Assembly: GCF_029852145.1 (NCBI RefSeq)
Contig: NC_079979.1
Span: forward strand, 10,518,642 to 10,582,641
Direction: 5' to 3'
DNA length: 64,000 nt
DNA from: Microplitis mediator
Taxonomy: Eukaryota; Arthropoda; Insecta; Hymenoptera; Braconidae
Shown here: in pieces, positions 12,610 to 24,826 of the stretch
How the letters are laid out: each line of letters opens with the position of its first letter
How positions within the stretch are numbered: the stretch's first letter is position 1
Translations under genes and position numbers: made by a program
Notes under the pieces: generated by a model
The model's input: only the letters and a program-made list of their open reading frames with translations
What the model was told of the DNA's origin: nothing
The model's database searches: none

Positions 12610-13713
12610 TTATCTCCAAAATAATCGACTTTGCAGAAAAAAAATGTGAATACCAAATTTGTTTATTGGAGACAGGGCCAGGCTGTTCATCAATATATTT
12701 CTCTCCAACTCACAACGATGAATCAATATATCGTGATATCGATTATTCATTTGCCGACGGATGTGTCTTTCGACGTATACGAATTTAGAATTGATGTATG
12801 TAAAGATGTCCATATTGTCGACTTTAACTTTTCCATCACTAGGTGCCCCTCCTCCTTCGACGATGAACAATTTTGGATGTTCTGTGCTGATGACCCTGAA
12901 GCCGCACAGGTCATGTACCACTTTTCTTGCCAACGCAAATGTAATATCCTCTGTGGTGACTGTGTATATATCTAGATTTGGTGCACTTCCGAGGATGTGA
13001 GTAGCCATCCCCTCATATAGAACTCCAAACTTGGTGAGTGGACAGCCGTCTGCAGGGATGTCTCGCCAAAACGCTGAATATCCTGCCCCATCTATACATT
13101 TCAAATCTTTTAAATTACATTTATGGCCCGATCTCAAAGCAACCATTCCAGATTTGATATCGACGCGACCTATATATTTATTGACGGTGATATATAAGTT
13201 GGCATCCACTACCACCTTGGTCCAATCCCCAAAAGGATCGCTGTATGCTGTCCCTTCGCCCGTGCCATCATTTCCCAGGGATCCACCCGGCATGACATGT
13301 CGATGGTTCATTGAATTCCGCTGGAGCCCGTTGACTGTAACGTTGTATGCGAGAGAAAACGATCCCGTATGATACATATCACGACATAATGATTCGCTTA
13401 AATCTAATAAGTAATTTCTACGATAATCAGCAACGACTGAGGAATGAGAATGCATTCCGCAGCGATGTATTTGTCTATCAATCTCAACTCTACATTCGAT
13501 AATTTTTACTTCCTTAAAACCTATAGTTTGTAATAACTGTATTTTAATATCTTCTGTTTTTACTTTAGTTTCTGGAATATCACATTCCTCTACATCTAAT
13601 AATGATATTGTTGTTAAATTTAATGTTCCTCCGCCACAGTTGTACCCCAGTAACCCAAGTGCAGAAAGAAAGAGAGCCACCGAGACAATGAAAACTGGCC
13701 AAAACTTCATCAT
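12610..13713 (-). pseudogene. Chuvirus-like glycoprotein (env of remnant A), 3'-truncated
   Basis: The start is ATG at 13711-13713, 28 bp after the pol stop. The product has a hydrophobic signal-like N-terminus (residues 5-22), then a GYNCGG motif and a Cys-Asp-Ile-Pro motif in the mature N-terminus. It runs parallel to the longer glycoprotein at 20.2-21.9 kb for about 340 residues, including a shared DIFTYINSKFVYVE block. After about 12,680 the similarity stops abruptly and ~25 unrelated residues follow to the stop at 12610. The C-terminal stem and membrane anchor are therefore missing. Endogenous glycoproteins related to Jingchuvirales captured by LTR elements are known in arthropods; here the neighbour is a Ty3/gypsy pol. 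Confidence 0.7.
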
Positions 13714-13741
13714 TTTTCTGCAATTTTATTATCTGTAACAA

Positions 13742-16700
13742 TTAACGAGTTTTCCGCAGCTTATTAATATGAACTCTCTTTATGAGACTACCTATATTAA
13801 TTTTTACGTTTTGATCAGGTAATATTTCTACTACGCTATGTGGACCGCTGTAGTGTGGGTCTCCTTTCCCCTTACGCGGTTCTACAAGTAAATAAACTTG
13901 ATCCCCCATTTTTAACTGTTCAGGTTTTATATTTCGATCGTAATACTCTTTAGATTTTTGTTTAGATTTATTTAAATTTTCAGCTGCAATTTGTTCAGCT
14001 CTATGTATTTTATTAAATAATTTTTCTAGATATTCTTTGTAACTTATATTAGTTTCATCACTGACTGGCACGCTTGATGGGAGTCGGGCAAGTTTTCCAA
14101 ATACCAATTGGTATGGAGAGAAACCAGTCCCCTCATGCCGACTGGTATTATACGCGAACGTGGCCACCTCCAACAACTCATCCCAATCATGATGCTTATC
14201 TGTGTATTGTTTTAAATATTCTGTAAATACATGATGTGATCTTTCGATTGGCTCATTACTTTGTGGGTGGTACGCTGTGGTATGATATTGTTTTATTCGA
14301 AACTTCTTAGCGACTTGTTTCATCAAGCTCGATAAAAAGTTTGAACCTTGATCGGTTAACAATGCCCCAGGTGGTCCGAAATAGCAGATCCACCTGGTGA
14401 CCAAAGCATTGCCAACTTCAACTGCTGTAGCCTGTTCCAAAGGTACCGCCACTGAATATTTAGTAAGTACGTCTTGTATTGTCAAAATGTAATAGTTGCC
14501 GGATGGTGCTTTGTCTAACCCCCACATTTTGTCCATCGAAATTTTATCAAAACCCGATCCAGGTGTTTCAGTCAGTACCATCGGCTGTTTAGTTTTGACT
14601 CTAATTAACTTTTTTAATTGACAACTTGTACACCGGTGTATGAATTTAGTAATGTCTTGTTCTATATTATTCTAAAAATAGCCAGTTCTGACACGTCTGT
14701 ATGTCTTACCCATACCCTTATGCCCAGCAGCAGGAGCTGCATGGTATTCATTTAATATTCTTTCGATATCATTTCGATCCGGTATTTTTACTATTTGTAA
14801 ACAAATGGTTATTTTAATTCGTGTATCGCTAAATTTATTTATTAATAAGTTCTGTATGGATCCCCAATTGAGTTCGTCTATTTGACTTGTTGTAGCTATA
14901 CTAAATGATTTTACGTCTAGTGTTTTTGCAAATACATATAAAGCATCCAATACCCGTTCAACGTCATCCATGGTAGCTAAGTACCATTGGGTGAGCTTAA
15001 CTACGCAGATAAAGCATTTTCTACTTGTTTTGTATACTACCGGGTAAACTTTTCCGTGATCTAAAACCTCGGGGATGTGAATTAAATCGATTAACTCAAC
15101 ACTTCCTCCATCACAAAATTCTCTGTTTGACGTCACGAATATTACGACATTATCTTTAGCCTTGATTAATCTGTCACGCGTTTCAACCACATTTTCACCG
15201 ATTTTCCTAGCTAACGGATTATCCCGAAAATCCCATTCGTCTTCTGTTTCACTACTCTCCTTTTCTATATCTGATATGTCTGTTCCGTCGTTGTCATTGT
15301 TTATACTATCAATTTCCATGTTCTCGTCATTACTGTTGTCAATATTACAGTTACTTTGATTGTCAATAGGTTCAGTCAATGACATATCTTCTACAGACTC
15401 TTCGTTATCTATTACGCGCTTGTCTACCGGTATTCCCGTTTCATTAAACAATTCGTTAATGTTCGATGGCTCTTGTATTTGAATTTTTGTTTTAGCTTTA
15501 ATACGTGCGGATCGCCGAAGTATCCGACTTGGTCCAGCTACAGGTTCACCTGTTTGTCTGACAGGTGTTTTCCTCTTTAGATTCCAGTCAGAGACTTCAG
15601 AGTCCTCAGAGGTTGTACTATCTTTGAGTTTAAGTTTCTTTCGCCGCGCCATAAAAATTTCTACCGATTCTACAAAATTTTCGTCAATGTCTGTTATTAC
15701 TGGATTTCTAGATAATGCGTCTGCATTAGAGTTTACCCGACTCGATTTGTAAATGACTTTGTATTTATATTCGGCCATACATAATTTGCACCTGACTATA
15801 CGCGAGTTCGGAGAAGTTACGGAGTTTATCCGAGGTAAAGGGCGATGATCGGTAACTATTGTGAAGAATCTCCCATAAATATATGTCTAATTTGATTAAC
15901 TGCATATACAATTGCTAACATTTCTTTCTCAATAGTCGAGTGATTTCTCTCGGCCCTATTGAGAACCCTAGAGATGTAAGCAATCAGTTTATCGTCATTT
16001 ATTGCGCCTTGACTAAGGCATCCACCGATCCCGTAGTCACATGCATCAGTTGTTATGATGGATTCCCTGGTGAAATCAGGGCATTGTAAAAGAGGTGACT
16101 CGCATAATTTGTCCCTTAAAGTTTCAAATGCTTTAATTTGTTCCTTTTTAAATAAAAATGGAACGTCTTTCATCATTAGTATCGTTAAGGGTTTAGCGAT
16201 TTTTGCGTAATTATCAATGAAACGTCGGTAATAACCCGTTAAACCCAAAAATTGTCTTAATTTCTTGAAATTTTTAGGAATAGGAAATTCCTTTACCCTT
16301 TTTCATTTACGGTTATTGGGCTTAACTCTATCTTTATTTGTAATGTGACCCAAATAATTAATTTCTGTTTGAAAAAGTTTACATTTATCCGGTTGTAATT
16401 GTAATCCGGCTTTCCGTAGCCGTTCAAATAATAATTTTAATTTTTTCAAGTGTTCATCCACATTTTTGCTATATACCACGATATCATCCATAAATACGAA
16501 AAGAATTACTCCCTGTAACCCAATCAACGCTTTATCCATAGCCCTTTGGTAAGTAGGAGGTGCATTTTTAAGCCCAAATGGCATTCTTACGAATTCATAA
16601 TGTTGAAACGGGGTTGAGAACCCAGTTTTATGACGATCGTTGGGATGTATCTTAATTTGATGAAATCTGCTAGCGCAATCAAAAATGGAAAATATTCCCG

Positions 16701-17586
16701 ATTTACCTAATTGATCTAAAATTTCCTCTATATTTGGAAATGGATACGCGTCATTAATAGTCTTCTCGTTATGACCTCGATAATCTATTACCATTTGCCA
16801 ACGTGGCTTTCCCAATGAATCCGCTTTTTTCGGCACAACCCAAATTGGAGCGCTATATCCCGATTCCGAGAGAACAATAATTCCTTTTTTTTCCAATTCA
16901 TTTACTTGTCGCATGATTTCTTCCCTATGTATAGGTGGAAATCTGTATTTTTTCTTAAAAACAGGAATATCATCGACCGTGTTTATGCGGTGCATTAAAA
17001 CGTTAGAACACCTTAATTCTTCCCCTTCCAAGTAAAATAATTCTTGATATTCCGTAATCAAATTTTTGAGATTAAAACACTGACCTACTGGTAAACTATC
17101 ATTTATATGAACTACATCAATATCCCGTTCGGCACGTTCTGCCGTTAAATTTTTAGCTAAAGGTTGTATTATTTTTGAATTTTTATCCGTGTTTTCAGAC
17201 GCGGGTGTAGAATGCCCACCCAAACTCTCAGATTTAGTTGGTAATTGTAAATATGTGTCCTCAGAGACAGACAAAAAATGTCCCTCTACATCTTTGGACG
17301 TAGACGGTAATTGTAAATCTGTGTCATCAGGCGCAGATAAAAAGCTTCCATCTATGTCTTTTGACATAGAGGGTGAAAAAGCGTTCTCTGACGCAAATAA
17401 AAAACGCTCATCTACATCCTCAGGCGTAGATGAGAAAAATGCGTTTGCGTTTTCAGACGCAAACGAAAAACGTCCATCTAAATCTTTAGATTTATATCTA
17501 TATAAGAAAATATCCCTTCGCAGTCTCGAACGGAACTCTTTTCTTCCCACAGTCAAAACTGCTGACCATGCGAAACATCTGCTCAT
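13742..17586 (-). pseudogene. Ty3/gypsy (errantivirus-like) pol of remnant A, decayed
   Basis: From high to low coordinates: a repetitive N-terminal segment, then reverse transcriptase with the F-M-D-D core near 16,490, a tether, RNase H with its T-D-A motif near 16,050, an acidic spacer, a small alpha/beta region (about 14,780-15,200) and an integrase whose D, D, E residues are visible (E in PIERSH). Lesions are an in-frame TGA at 16303-16305, a frameshift near 15,880 and an in-frame TAG at 14672-14674, where a Trp codon is expected. No Gag or protease is upstream. The region between RNase H and integrase may be the macro-like domain seen in relatives, which is inference. This is a dead provirus fragment. 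Confidence 0.85.
17200..17515 (-). repeat. Minisatellite inside the pol N-terminus
   Basis: About four to five imperfect copies of a 66-78 bp unit lie in frame near the start of the gypsy frame. Each encodes a variant of S-K-D-(V/I/L)-(D/E)-G-x-F-x-x-A/V-S-E-(N/D). On the plus strand the recurring words are TCATCTAC/ATCTATG plus TCTTTAGA/TCTTTGGA and TCAGACGC. The neighbouring copies have diverged but stay in frame. Confidence 0.7.
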
Positions 17587-18338
17587 CGCATTGTCTTTAT
17601 TAAAGTAAGACTTAATACAACTAGTGTAATGCGATATTTATGTGCAGCTGTGTAGCGCCTAATGAAACTACAATAAAATGTATTGCTTTCTGAACTAATA
17701 TATATCTATCTATGATTTGTTAATTATAGTATTAGACGGATGGGCGTCAGCTCACCCGTCACACGCTCCCCCGGCTCGAAAAAGAAAGCCATTCTCCCGA
17801 ATGGTAAAAGGGACAATCCTATTCACAGGGTAAGTGGCATGTGAACTCCCTGATATCACCCGAGATCACGATTCTCCTTCTCAACCAGTTGGAGCTCAGG
17901 TTAATTGTCAGCTGCACAACAGTATAAGTTGCATACCTGTTCAAAAAAAAATATAATACTCGAAAAAAAAAAAAAATAAAATGATTACTTATCTCTTAGA
18001 ATTCCCTTCGGATTATATGTATATATATTAACGTAAGCTTATGTTTTCCTGAAGAGACTCTCTACATACTAAGGAAAATAGAATATTTGTTGAAAGTACA
18101 ATACACAAGAGAATAATAATGATTGATAATTAATAATAAAAAAAAATGTAATCTGCATTCCACTGCCTTGCACGTTGTAATTGGGCTTCATCGACCGCAG
18201 TCTTCGTGATCTTGAAATCCAATAGACTTGAATGACCCGGCATGCTTGCTGCATCTTCCCTGTGTGGCGTGCCTGCAACAAACAAATAGGTTGGGAAAAG
18301 GGAATAAGGAACAGATAGGTTGCTGGTGGCGAGCTCCT
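17587..18338. other. Gene-poor gap between remnants A and B
   Basis: A GC-rich patch at about 17,735-17,930 contains an imperfect hairpin (GACGGATGGG / CTCACCCGTC, 17,737-17,764). On the minus strand an acceptor-like TTTGTTTGTTGCAG sits near 18,270-18,284 and is followed by ~40 open codons to about 18,145, possibly a spliced retroelement exon. No LTR ends could be fixed. Confidence 0.3.
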
Positions 18339-19857
18339 CTACAATCTTAAGTTCTTATAATGCCAAATACTCCGACGGGCAGTAGTAGCTCTGGTCAAAC
18401 CTGATTCGCTGTTGTGATGAGGAAGCTGCGTTAACTGCATCATCTCCAAATCCGCATATGATACCCCCGCTTGTTCCTGTGCCTCGTCAGCTCCGATAGC
18501 GCTGTGTCCTTCCTTCAATCGGGGTATATCTACTTTCTTTTCCCTTTTTGTCCGTTTCAATTTTGGCGGCGGCATCGGACTACCTAACATCTTATCCTTT
18601 TGCTGAACTCTTCCCGCATCCACATAACTCCCGTTCCGTTCACTGTCATTTCCTCGGTCTTGTTACCGGCGCAACCAATTTTTACAAGTTCATCGCCCTT
18701 GGCAACAAACAGCCAAGCATTCGTATTGTATAACTTCATCCAAAATGTCTTTTCCAACTTGACTACTCTCAAGTCACACTCGTTGATATTGACGTTCTTC
18801 CCTGCATACAACATTGCCTCGCATCCTTTCCTGCTTTTCATCTCATGTGCGACAACTTTACTAACTCCAAAGAATCGATTACCGATTACCTTACTTCTTC
18901 CGATGTCGTCCTTTGTAAGTGGTATATATTCACCTTCCCTTATGGCAGTATATGGTGTAGTCGGCATTATGATCATCCCATACATCGGTGCTGTTGATAG
19001 CATGGTGGGAAATGAATAGTGTTTGATCAGTCTATATTTTGTTCTTAACATAAGCGGCACCCTCCAGATGTATATAATTCTTGGATTATAAACTTGTACC
19101 TCTGCATCTATGATCGCTAGCAATGTTTTTATCCCATCTGAATCCGTTCCCGTAGGAAGTTCCATCCCTTTACTGTCTTCCAAAATAACGCCAATGGCCC
19201 TCTGAAAATCCGACACCGACAATATCCCATGAAAAATCTGGCCTTCAGTTACCATAAAGGAGGCGAAAAACACTCTTATACTAATAGACTCGCGGACTTC
19301 TAACTCCCCCTTAAACTGAGCCAAATCCACCTTGTTTTCTTCATTTCCTTTTCAATGTTGAATTCCTCTTGGTGTCGGAGTATGACCTCGTTATCCCCTG
19401 TCCTTACTAAACTATTATTATTTTCCACAAAATTATATATTTTCTCATAATAATCCATTAAGTCGGGCGTTGATTCCGCTGCTCTCCGCCTACACCAATC
19501 GCTACTTTCTTCTATCCAGGTTTTTATTTGGTTAACTCGTTTTTCCCATTCTATAAAGCCCTCTTCACTCTTGACCTGCTCCCTTAATTTGTCCAATTCC
19601 TTCACTAACCGATTCGTCTCAGCTTCTTCCTCATACATATCTATGAATGTTATTATTTTCCACTTATGCGACAAAACCCTATATTCCCCAATATCCTCTG
19701 AATACAATCCCCGTCTGTTGTCCAATCTTATCATCCTTCCTGTAGTCCCTTCTCCCGTCCTCATCGTGGCGCTGCAACCATTTAATTCATCAAATTTAAA
19801 ATCATAATCACCCTTTCTTCCTTTTTTTTTGTTTTTTTTTGTTTGTTTTTTTTTCAT
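18339..19857 (-). pseudogene. Errantivirus/baculovirus-F-type Env of remnant B, frameshifted
   Basis: This is three overlapping pieces of one envelope gene. The first (19857-19300) starts with a lysine-rich stretch in place of a visible signal peptide, followed by an F-like N-terminal ectodomain with a heptad-rich region. A frameshift at about 19,330-19,360 passes to the second piece (to 18584), with the Cys-rich membrane-proximal ectodomain ending in an N-G-T-G motif. A second shift near 18,610 leads to a short Pro/Lys-rich tail (18623-18339) like a cytoplasmic tail. No membrane segment lies between, so it is probably deleted. It follows the glycoprotein at 19,954 by 97 bp. The family matches the intact Env at 61.5 kb in architecture, not closely in sequence. 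Confidence 0.65.
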
Positions 19858-19953
19858 ATTTTTTTTTCATTTTCAAGAGAGAAAAGAACTTTTCAACTAA
19901 AATAACCGGCCCTTTAATTAATCTCCCTCCCGTTTTTTTCCACGCGCTTAATT

Positions 19954-21864
19954 TTAATTTGCGGTTTCCGAAACCGGCTTCTTTCTATTCTTAGATTTCT
20001 TTGATTTCTTCTTCTTCTTGCTTTTCAACGGTTCTTCCGCTAATTGTAACAATAAATGTGTTACTGATGACAAAATTGCGCCCACTAAATACAAACTCCA
20101 GCAGTATGCTCGATGTAAAATGTATCCATGGACTACCGTGTTGATTATTATTTTCAGCATTTTTATACTTATCATTATGCCTATCAATCCCGCACTTGCC
20201 GTTCCAAATATTAAAAATCCTCTCCAAAATTTATCCTATTGCTTTTTTGCGTAACTTTCAATAATTGATTCATCCATAAATTGTGTCATTGATATTCCCG
20301 TATTACCGACGATAGTGCGGCCTGTTGCCCCTCTTATTATGGTATTGACCAAAACCGGAGTTTCTACCGGCAGCATTATTCTATTCCTCAATTTTTCCAA
20401 ATCCTTTTCCGTATGTATCCCACTTGTTGCCAAATACCTTGTATCTTCGTAGTTCCATTTTGGTATGGTCGTTGGCTTTAACATTTGCGGTTTTTGGATA
20501 TCCTCGAATCCCGGTCTCATAATGATCCATGCCCCACCTACTTCATATCCAACCGATAGTAGTTGGTTGCAGTCTACAATAGTACCTTGCTTAATCAACA
20601 TTCTTGATCTAGCCGTGACAAACCAACTCTGATTTTGATAAGTCACCGGTAACTCCTGATAACATTCTTCTTCCTTCCTTAACTGGACATCTACCGGTAT
20701 GCACTTAATTATATAAATGATTTCTCCTGCAACTGTTGCGTAGTATCTTAGTCCTTTCATTATCGCATAAGCGAATTCCTCCGATTTTAACCCTGACAAC
20801 ATTAGTGCGTTTAATATTACCTGTCGTTCAACTTCATACTTGTGTGTTAATATATCCCTGTAAAGAGATCTCATTTGCCGTTTAATATGTTTTTCTACAT
20901 ACACAAATTTCGAATTTATGTATGTAAATATGTGGAGGTCCTGCGTTGAGATTGGCTTTACTCTCGCTGTTTCTTCACCTGGTTTGAGAACCTTAATTAA
21001 TAATTTAGGATGTTTTGTTTGTATCAAAGTGTAACCGCATATTTTCTTCTCCATCTTCTTCGCCAGAGCAAATGTTATATCTTCTGTGTTAATCGTATAG
21101 ATTTCTGGTTCTCCTTTTTCTCCAGACAATAGCGTGCCAGGTCCCTCGTACAAGATTATGTAGCTCGCTGTTTGACACGATTCTTCTCTTATGACCTCCC
21201 AAAATGTGTTACCTCCTGTTTGATCTATGCACCCTCCTTCGGCCCAGTCGCATCTTGCTCCACTGCTAAGAACTACCTTATTGTTTGCTCGTTCTACTGC
21301 GGCAAAATAGTTCCTAACCGTTATCCTAACGGTCGCCTCCACAATCACTTGATCCCAGGTGCCAAACGGGTCACTATATTGTGTTCCTGCACATTTTCCA
21401 TCTACAGTAGTAGTTCCTGCCAACATAATTGTCCGATGATGTGTTGCGTTTCTTGTTAATCCCTCCAATTCTGCATTATAACCCAGTTTCAAGCGGCCAG
21501 TCTCATGTAACCTTTTGCACTGTCTGTATTCTAATTCATAAATATACTCTCTTCTTCCGTTTGTCACTACGAATGCATGATACCAATCTCCACAATATGT
21601 TATCACCCGATTTATTTCTACTCGACACTCAAACACCTCCGTGTTACTAAATTCTGCTATCTGGAGTAATTGAAGCGATACCGGCTTTTCATCTGGGTTC
21701 TTCAACGGTATGTCACACTCGCCCACCTTATTTGCTGATATAGTGGTGACGTTAATTGATACGCCTCCGCAATCGTATCCCAATAGTGCTTGCAGGGGTT
21801 GAGCCAACAGGATTATTGCAAGCAGTACCATTTTACTCTTGCGCTCCGTCCTGTATTCAAACAA
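19954..21864 (-). pseudogene. Chuvirus-like glycoprotein of remnant B, in-frame TAG before the anchor
   Basis: The main frame runs 21864-20236 (542 codons; another Met is at codon 12). It begins with a signal-like hydrophobic run, then a GYDCGG motif and Cys-Asp-Ile-Pro, and shares DIFTYINSKFVYVE and many cysteines with the glycoprotein at 12.6-13.7 kb, but continues ~200 residues further. A TAG at 20236-20238 ends it. The same frame then stays open to 19954 and encodes hydrophobic segments and a very basic tail (K-S-K-K-K-K-K pattern), which would be the membrane anchor and cytoplasmic end. So this copy is either a nonsense mutant or would yield a soluble form. No pol is adjacent upstream. 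Confidence 0.7.
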
Positions 21865-22920
21865 ATCTATTGTAAATTAGCAAAATTCTATAATACTTCG
21901 CGATTTACATGTATACTTGTCACAATTAATTTATTATTAACTTATCATTTCCACCCTCTGTTATCTAGCAAAACCAATTATTATCGCTAATCGTGACTGT
22001 GCATAATTCCATTGATTCATCCTATTATTCAAAATATTATTTATTACTTTACTTTCTATCTTAAAAAAATGATTTTACCCCGTTTTCTTCATTCAAATGC
22101 TCTTTAGATAACCTAGGAAAGGGCAAAAGGGAAGGAGAAAACGAAGAGAGGGAGAAACGAAAACTTGAAGTAGTTCAATGAAACTATTGCCTTCGCAAAA
22201 ATGGTTTTCCCAATTATTAATAAAACCCTACCTTTCGGTTCAAAATTTAACAGTGGTTTCTCTTATTTAAAAATAAAAATTCCAACAAAATTCATCATTT
22301 CATCATTTTTTTTTTCCAGAAAATCTATATTTTTTTCCTTTTTTTTTTTTTTTTTTTTAAAGTGTGCTACCCACAATTTACATGTATGCGTACTTACCAC
22401 TTAAGAAAACATATAATGTACGTATAAAAATAAACGGTGTGAGAATATATAAAAATCCGTTCTAAATAAAAAAATTTTTTTTTTATCGTCGTTTTAATTA
22501 TTATTTTTTTATTCCCGAAATCTAACAACCATTTTAAGAAAAATGATTTAGATAAAAAAAATTTAAAAAACCATCCTAATTACCTTCTGGATTCCTTACG
22601 TAATTTTTCATAATTATAAAATGCGATCTTTAATGTTAGATTAGTATTCTTAAAAATTCCATGAATTTCTTGTGTAACTGTACTCGATTTTTTTCTTTGG
22701 GAAAAAAAAAAATTTTATCTGAATATTAATTTCTTTCTGTCGATGCTCTATTTGCATGTGTGCATCTCGACAATCCGTCTGTCGTTATCAGCCTCCTGAG
22801 CTGATGCTGCGGTTTTCGCGATATCCTTGCCTGCTCTCTATGTCTTTTACCATTGCAATCATTCGTTCTACCGAGTTAATTATTCTAATACGCTGGTGCG
22901 AGTTAAACAAAAATCATAAC
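21865..22920. other. AT-rich DNA upstream of the first small gene
   Basis: This contains long A/T tracts and no supported frame. A somewhat GC-richer stretch at 22,735-22,920 just before the ATG is the likely promoter and 5' UTR of the gene at 22,921. Confidence 0.4.
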
Positions 22921-23492
22921 ATGGATCAACCCCTCACTCTCGAACAATGTTGCGAGCGATTCGTCCCTGTCGACGTAAGTTACATATTTATTTTTCTTGT
23001 TTTTCCTAACTTGATGATTCATCTTGAGTATAATAAAACCTAGCTCCTACTACATATATATTATTTTATATACTCTCCAGATCATCCTTCGTGTTTTCAT
23101 TTATCTCCGAACCCTAACTTATGATCGACATCCTCCGCAACGGGGTGTTTTCTTGTGTGACCAGGTCGACCAACTTATTCGTTCGTGCCTTCCTCCCGGT
23201 CAGCAGTATGAATTGTCTGGGTAAGTCATTCGAACGCGGTTATTTTTCAATGCTCAAACACTACAGCCAGGGGCTACACCTCGTCGAACTACCGAGTTCC
23301 AAGGTCTGCATCGCTTGTCATCTGACCTTGAAGTTATTGCAGTTAGGAAGATTTTTAGCGAACAGTAAGTCCCAAAATAGAAATAGAGAGAAAGACACAA
23401 GTAAAAGAAAATTCAACTTTTCATATATTTTTTTTTATATATTTTTCAGGGCCTTGCTTTCTCGTCTCGCTGCATTAGACGCTATTGATTAG
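22921..23492 (+). pseudogene. Small three-exon gene 1, paralogue of the 32.7 kb gene, with in-frame TAA
   Basis: Exons are 22921-22974 (18 codons), 23081-23364 and 23450-23492. The introns begin GTAAGT and end CTCCAG and TTTCAG. Exon order, phases (0 then 2) and total length (127 codons with stop) match the gene at 32,705. Shared residues include I-I-L-R at the start of exon 2, then G-V-x-L-C-D-Q and L-P-P; the later RTRxFF block also aligns. In exon 2 the codon at 23222-23224 is TAA where the paralogue has TCA. The change also builds the string GGGTAAGTC, a good splice donor, so the transcript may be cut short or spliced early. The function is unknown; no domain, signal peptide or membrane segment is obvious. 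Confidence 0.6.
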
Positions 23493-23574
23493 TTAAAATT
23501 CTTTAATATATATTTGTTCCTTCATTTTTGTAATAATAAAAAAAAATTATAAGTTGAGAGAAAAATTTGGTTCT

Positions 23575-24190
23575 CTCAACTTTTTCCTCTAAGGCTTTAG
23601 GATATGATAACTATAAAATAATTACACGGTAAGTAATTATCGACTTAAAGTATTCGAAAGTTTAACCGTAATATTTATAGTTTATTCTGAAATAAATTAT
23701 TTAGAATTAAATTCTACTCTGCCTGGAATTAAAAAGTGGGTGCTTATTATTTTCCTAACTTTTTCACCCCAAGTTTTAAAATATAATGATTATAATATAA
23801 TTATAAGGGAATTAATTATGAGTCGAAAATAACATTCAGAATTCCAATCATGGTTTACCCAAAAATTGGTTGGGTTACGATTTCTTACTGCTTAAAACCT
23901 GGAAGCAGTCGCTCATTACTTTTCGTAACTTTTTAATTCAACAATTCTAAAATACGACAATTATAGAATATTTATGGGACAATTAATGTTAACTAAAAAG
24001 CATCTAAAAGTTATATCATGTAATTTATAATTCGGTGAAAAAAATTTATTCAATCTAAAATTCTTTGATGCTTAAAATCTGAAAGCAGGCGCTTACTATT
24101 TTTCTTAATTTTTTTTTTTCTTCAAAATTCTAAAATACCTTGATTATAATTTATTATAAGGTAATTAATTCGAACTAAAGTATTTAAAAT
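23575..24190 (+). repeat. Degenerate ~175 bp tandem repeats
   Basis: Four diverged units start near 23,575, 23,730, 23,895 and 24,080. Each has the order (A)AGCAGGCGCTTATTATTTTT, then CTAACTTTTT, then TTCTAAAATA, GATTATAATATAATTATAAG, GAATTAATTATG and AAAGTATT, with many substitutions. A fifth unit lies at about 28,325-28,440, beyond the LTR insertion. The repeats do not code. Confidence 0.65.
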
Positions 24191-24570
24191 TGTTCGAATC
24201 TCCCGCGCTTGCGTTTCACGTCGCTACTCTGAGGCCGGTTAAATAGAGTTGTGTTATGTCCAAATAATTTTTTTTTATGTTAATAATTATTTAAAATAAT
24301 TATTTCTGAGCTCCTCTTTGCAAAGCGCGCGAAAACGCAGCGTCAGCTTTTTCACCTTTTTTATGCGGCAAAGAATAGTGGGAAGACACCTGCAATAAGT
24401 TTAACGAATGAACAATAAACTGTCGTCACGTTCCACCAATGACGATAATTATAAATTCCCCATCAAATTGCCAAGCAAAGTTTATAAAAAGCCTGAGCAC
24501 CCATAGCTCAGGGCTAGTCGGTTCTTAAAACTTACGGTCCGCGAAGATTCGAACGTCGAAATTTCGTGCA

Positions 24571-24826
24571 CTCTTATAGCAGGATTCCGCCCTAGGCGTC
24601 GAAAAGTCAATAAGAGGATTTTTAATGTTTTCAACATAAACCTTATTGCAGGAATTCGTTTCGGCGTTGAATAATCAATAAGGCATTTCTTAATTTATCT
24701 AGACTAATTCCTATTGCAGGAATCCGCTACGGCGTCGAAATAATCAATAAGAAATAGTCAAAGATCGTGAATTTATCACTAACCTTACTGCAGGAATCCG
24801 CCCTAGGCGTAGAATAATCAGTAAGG
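24571..24826 (+). repeat. LTR stem-loop array, solo LTR copy
   Basis: Four units lie at 24571-24616, 24641-24683, 24708-24753 and 24783-24826. The outer stems pair as in elements C and D, with single mismatches in the first (TATAG) and third (C opposite A). A fifth unit resumes at about 26,816-26,861 after the nested insertion. Confidence 0.75.
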
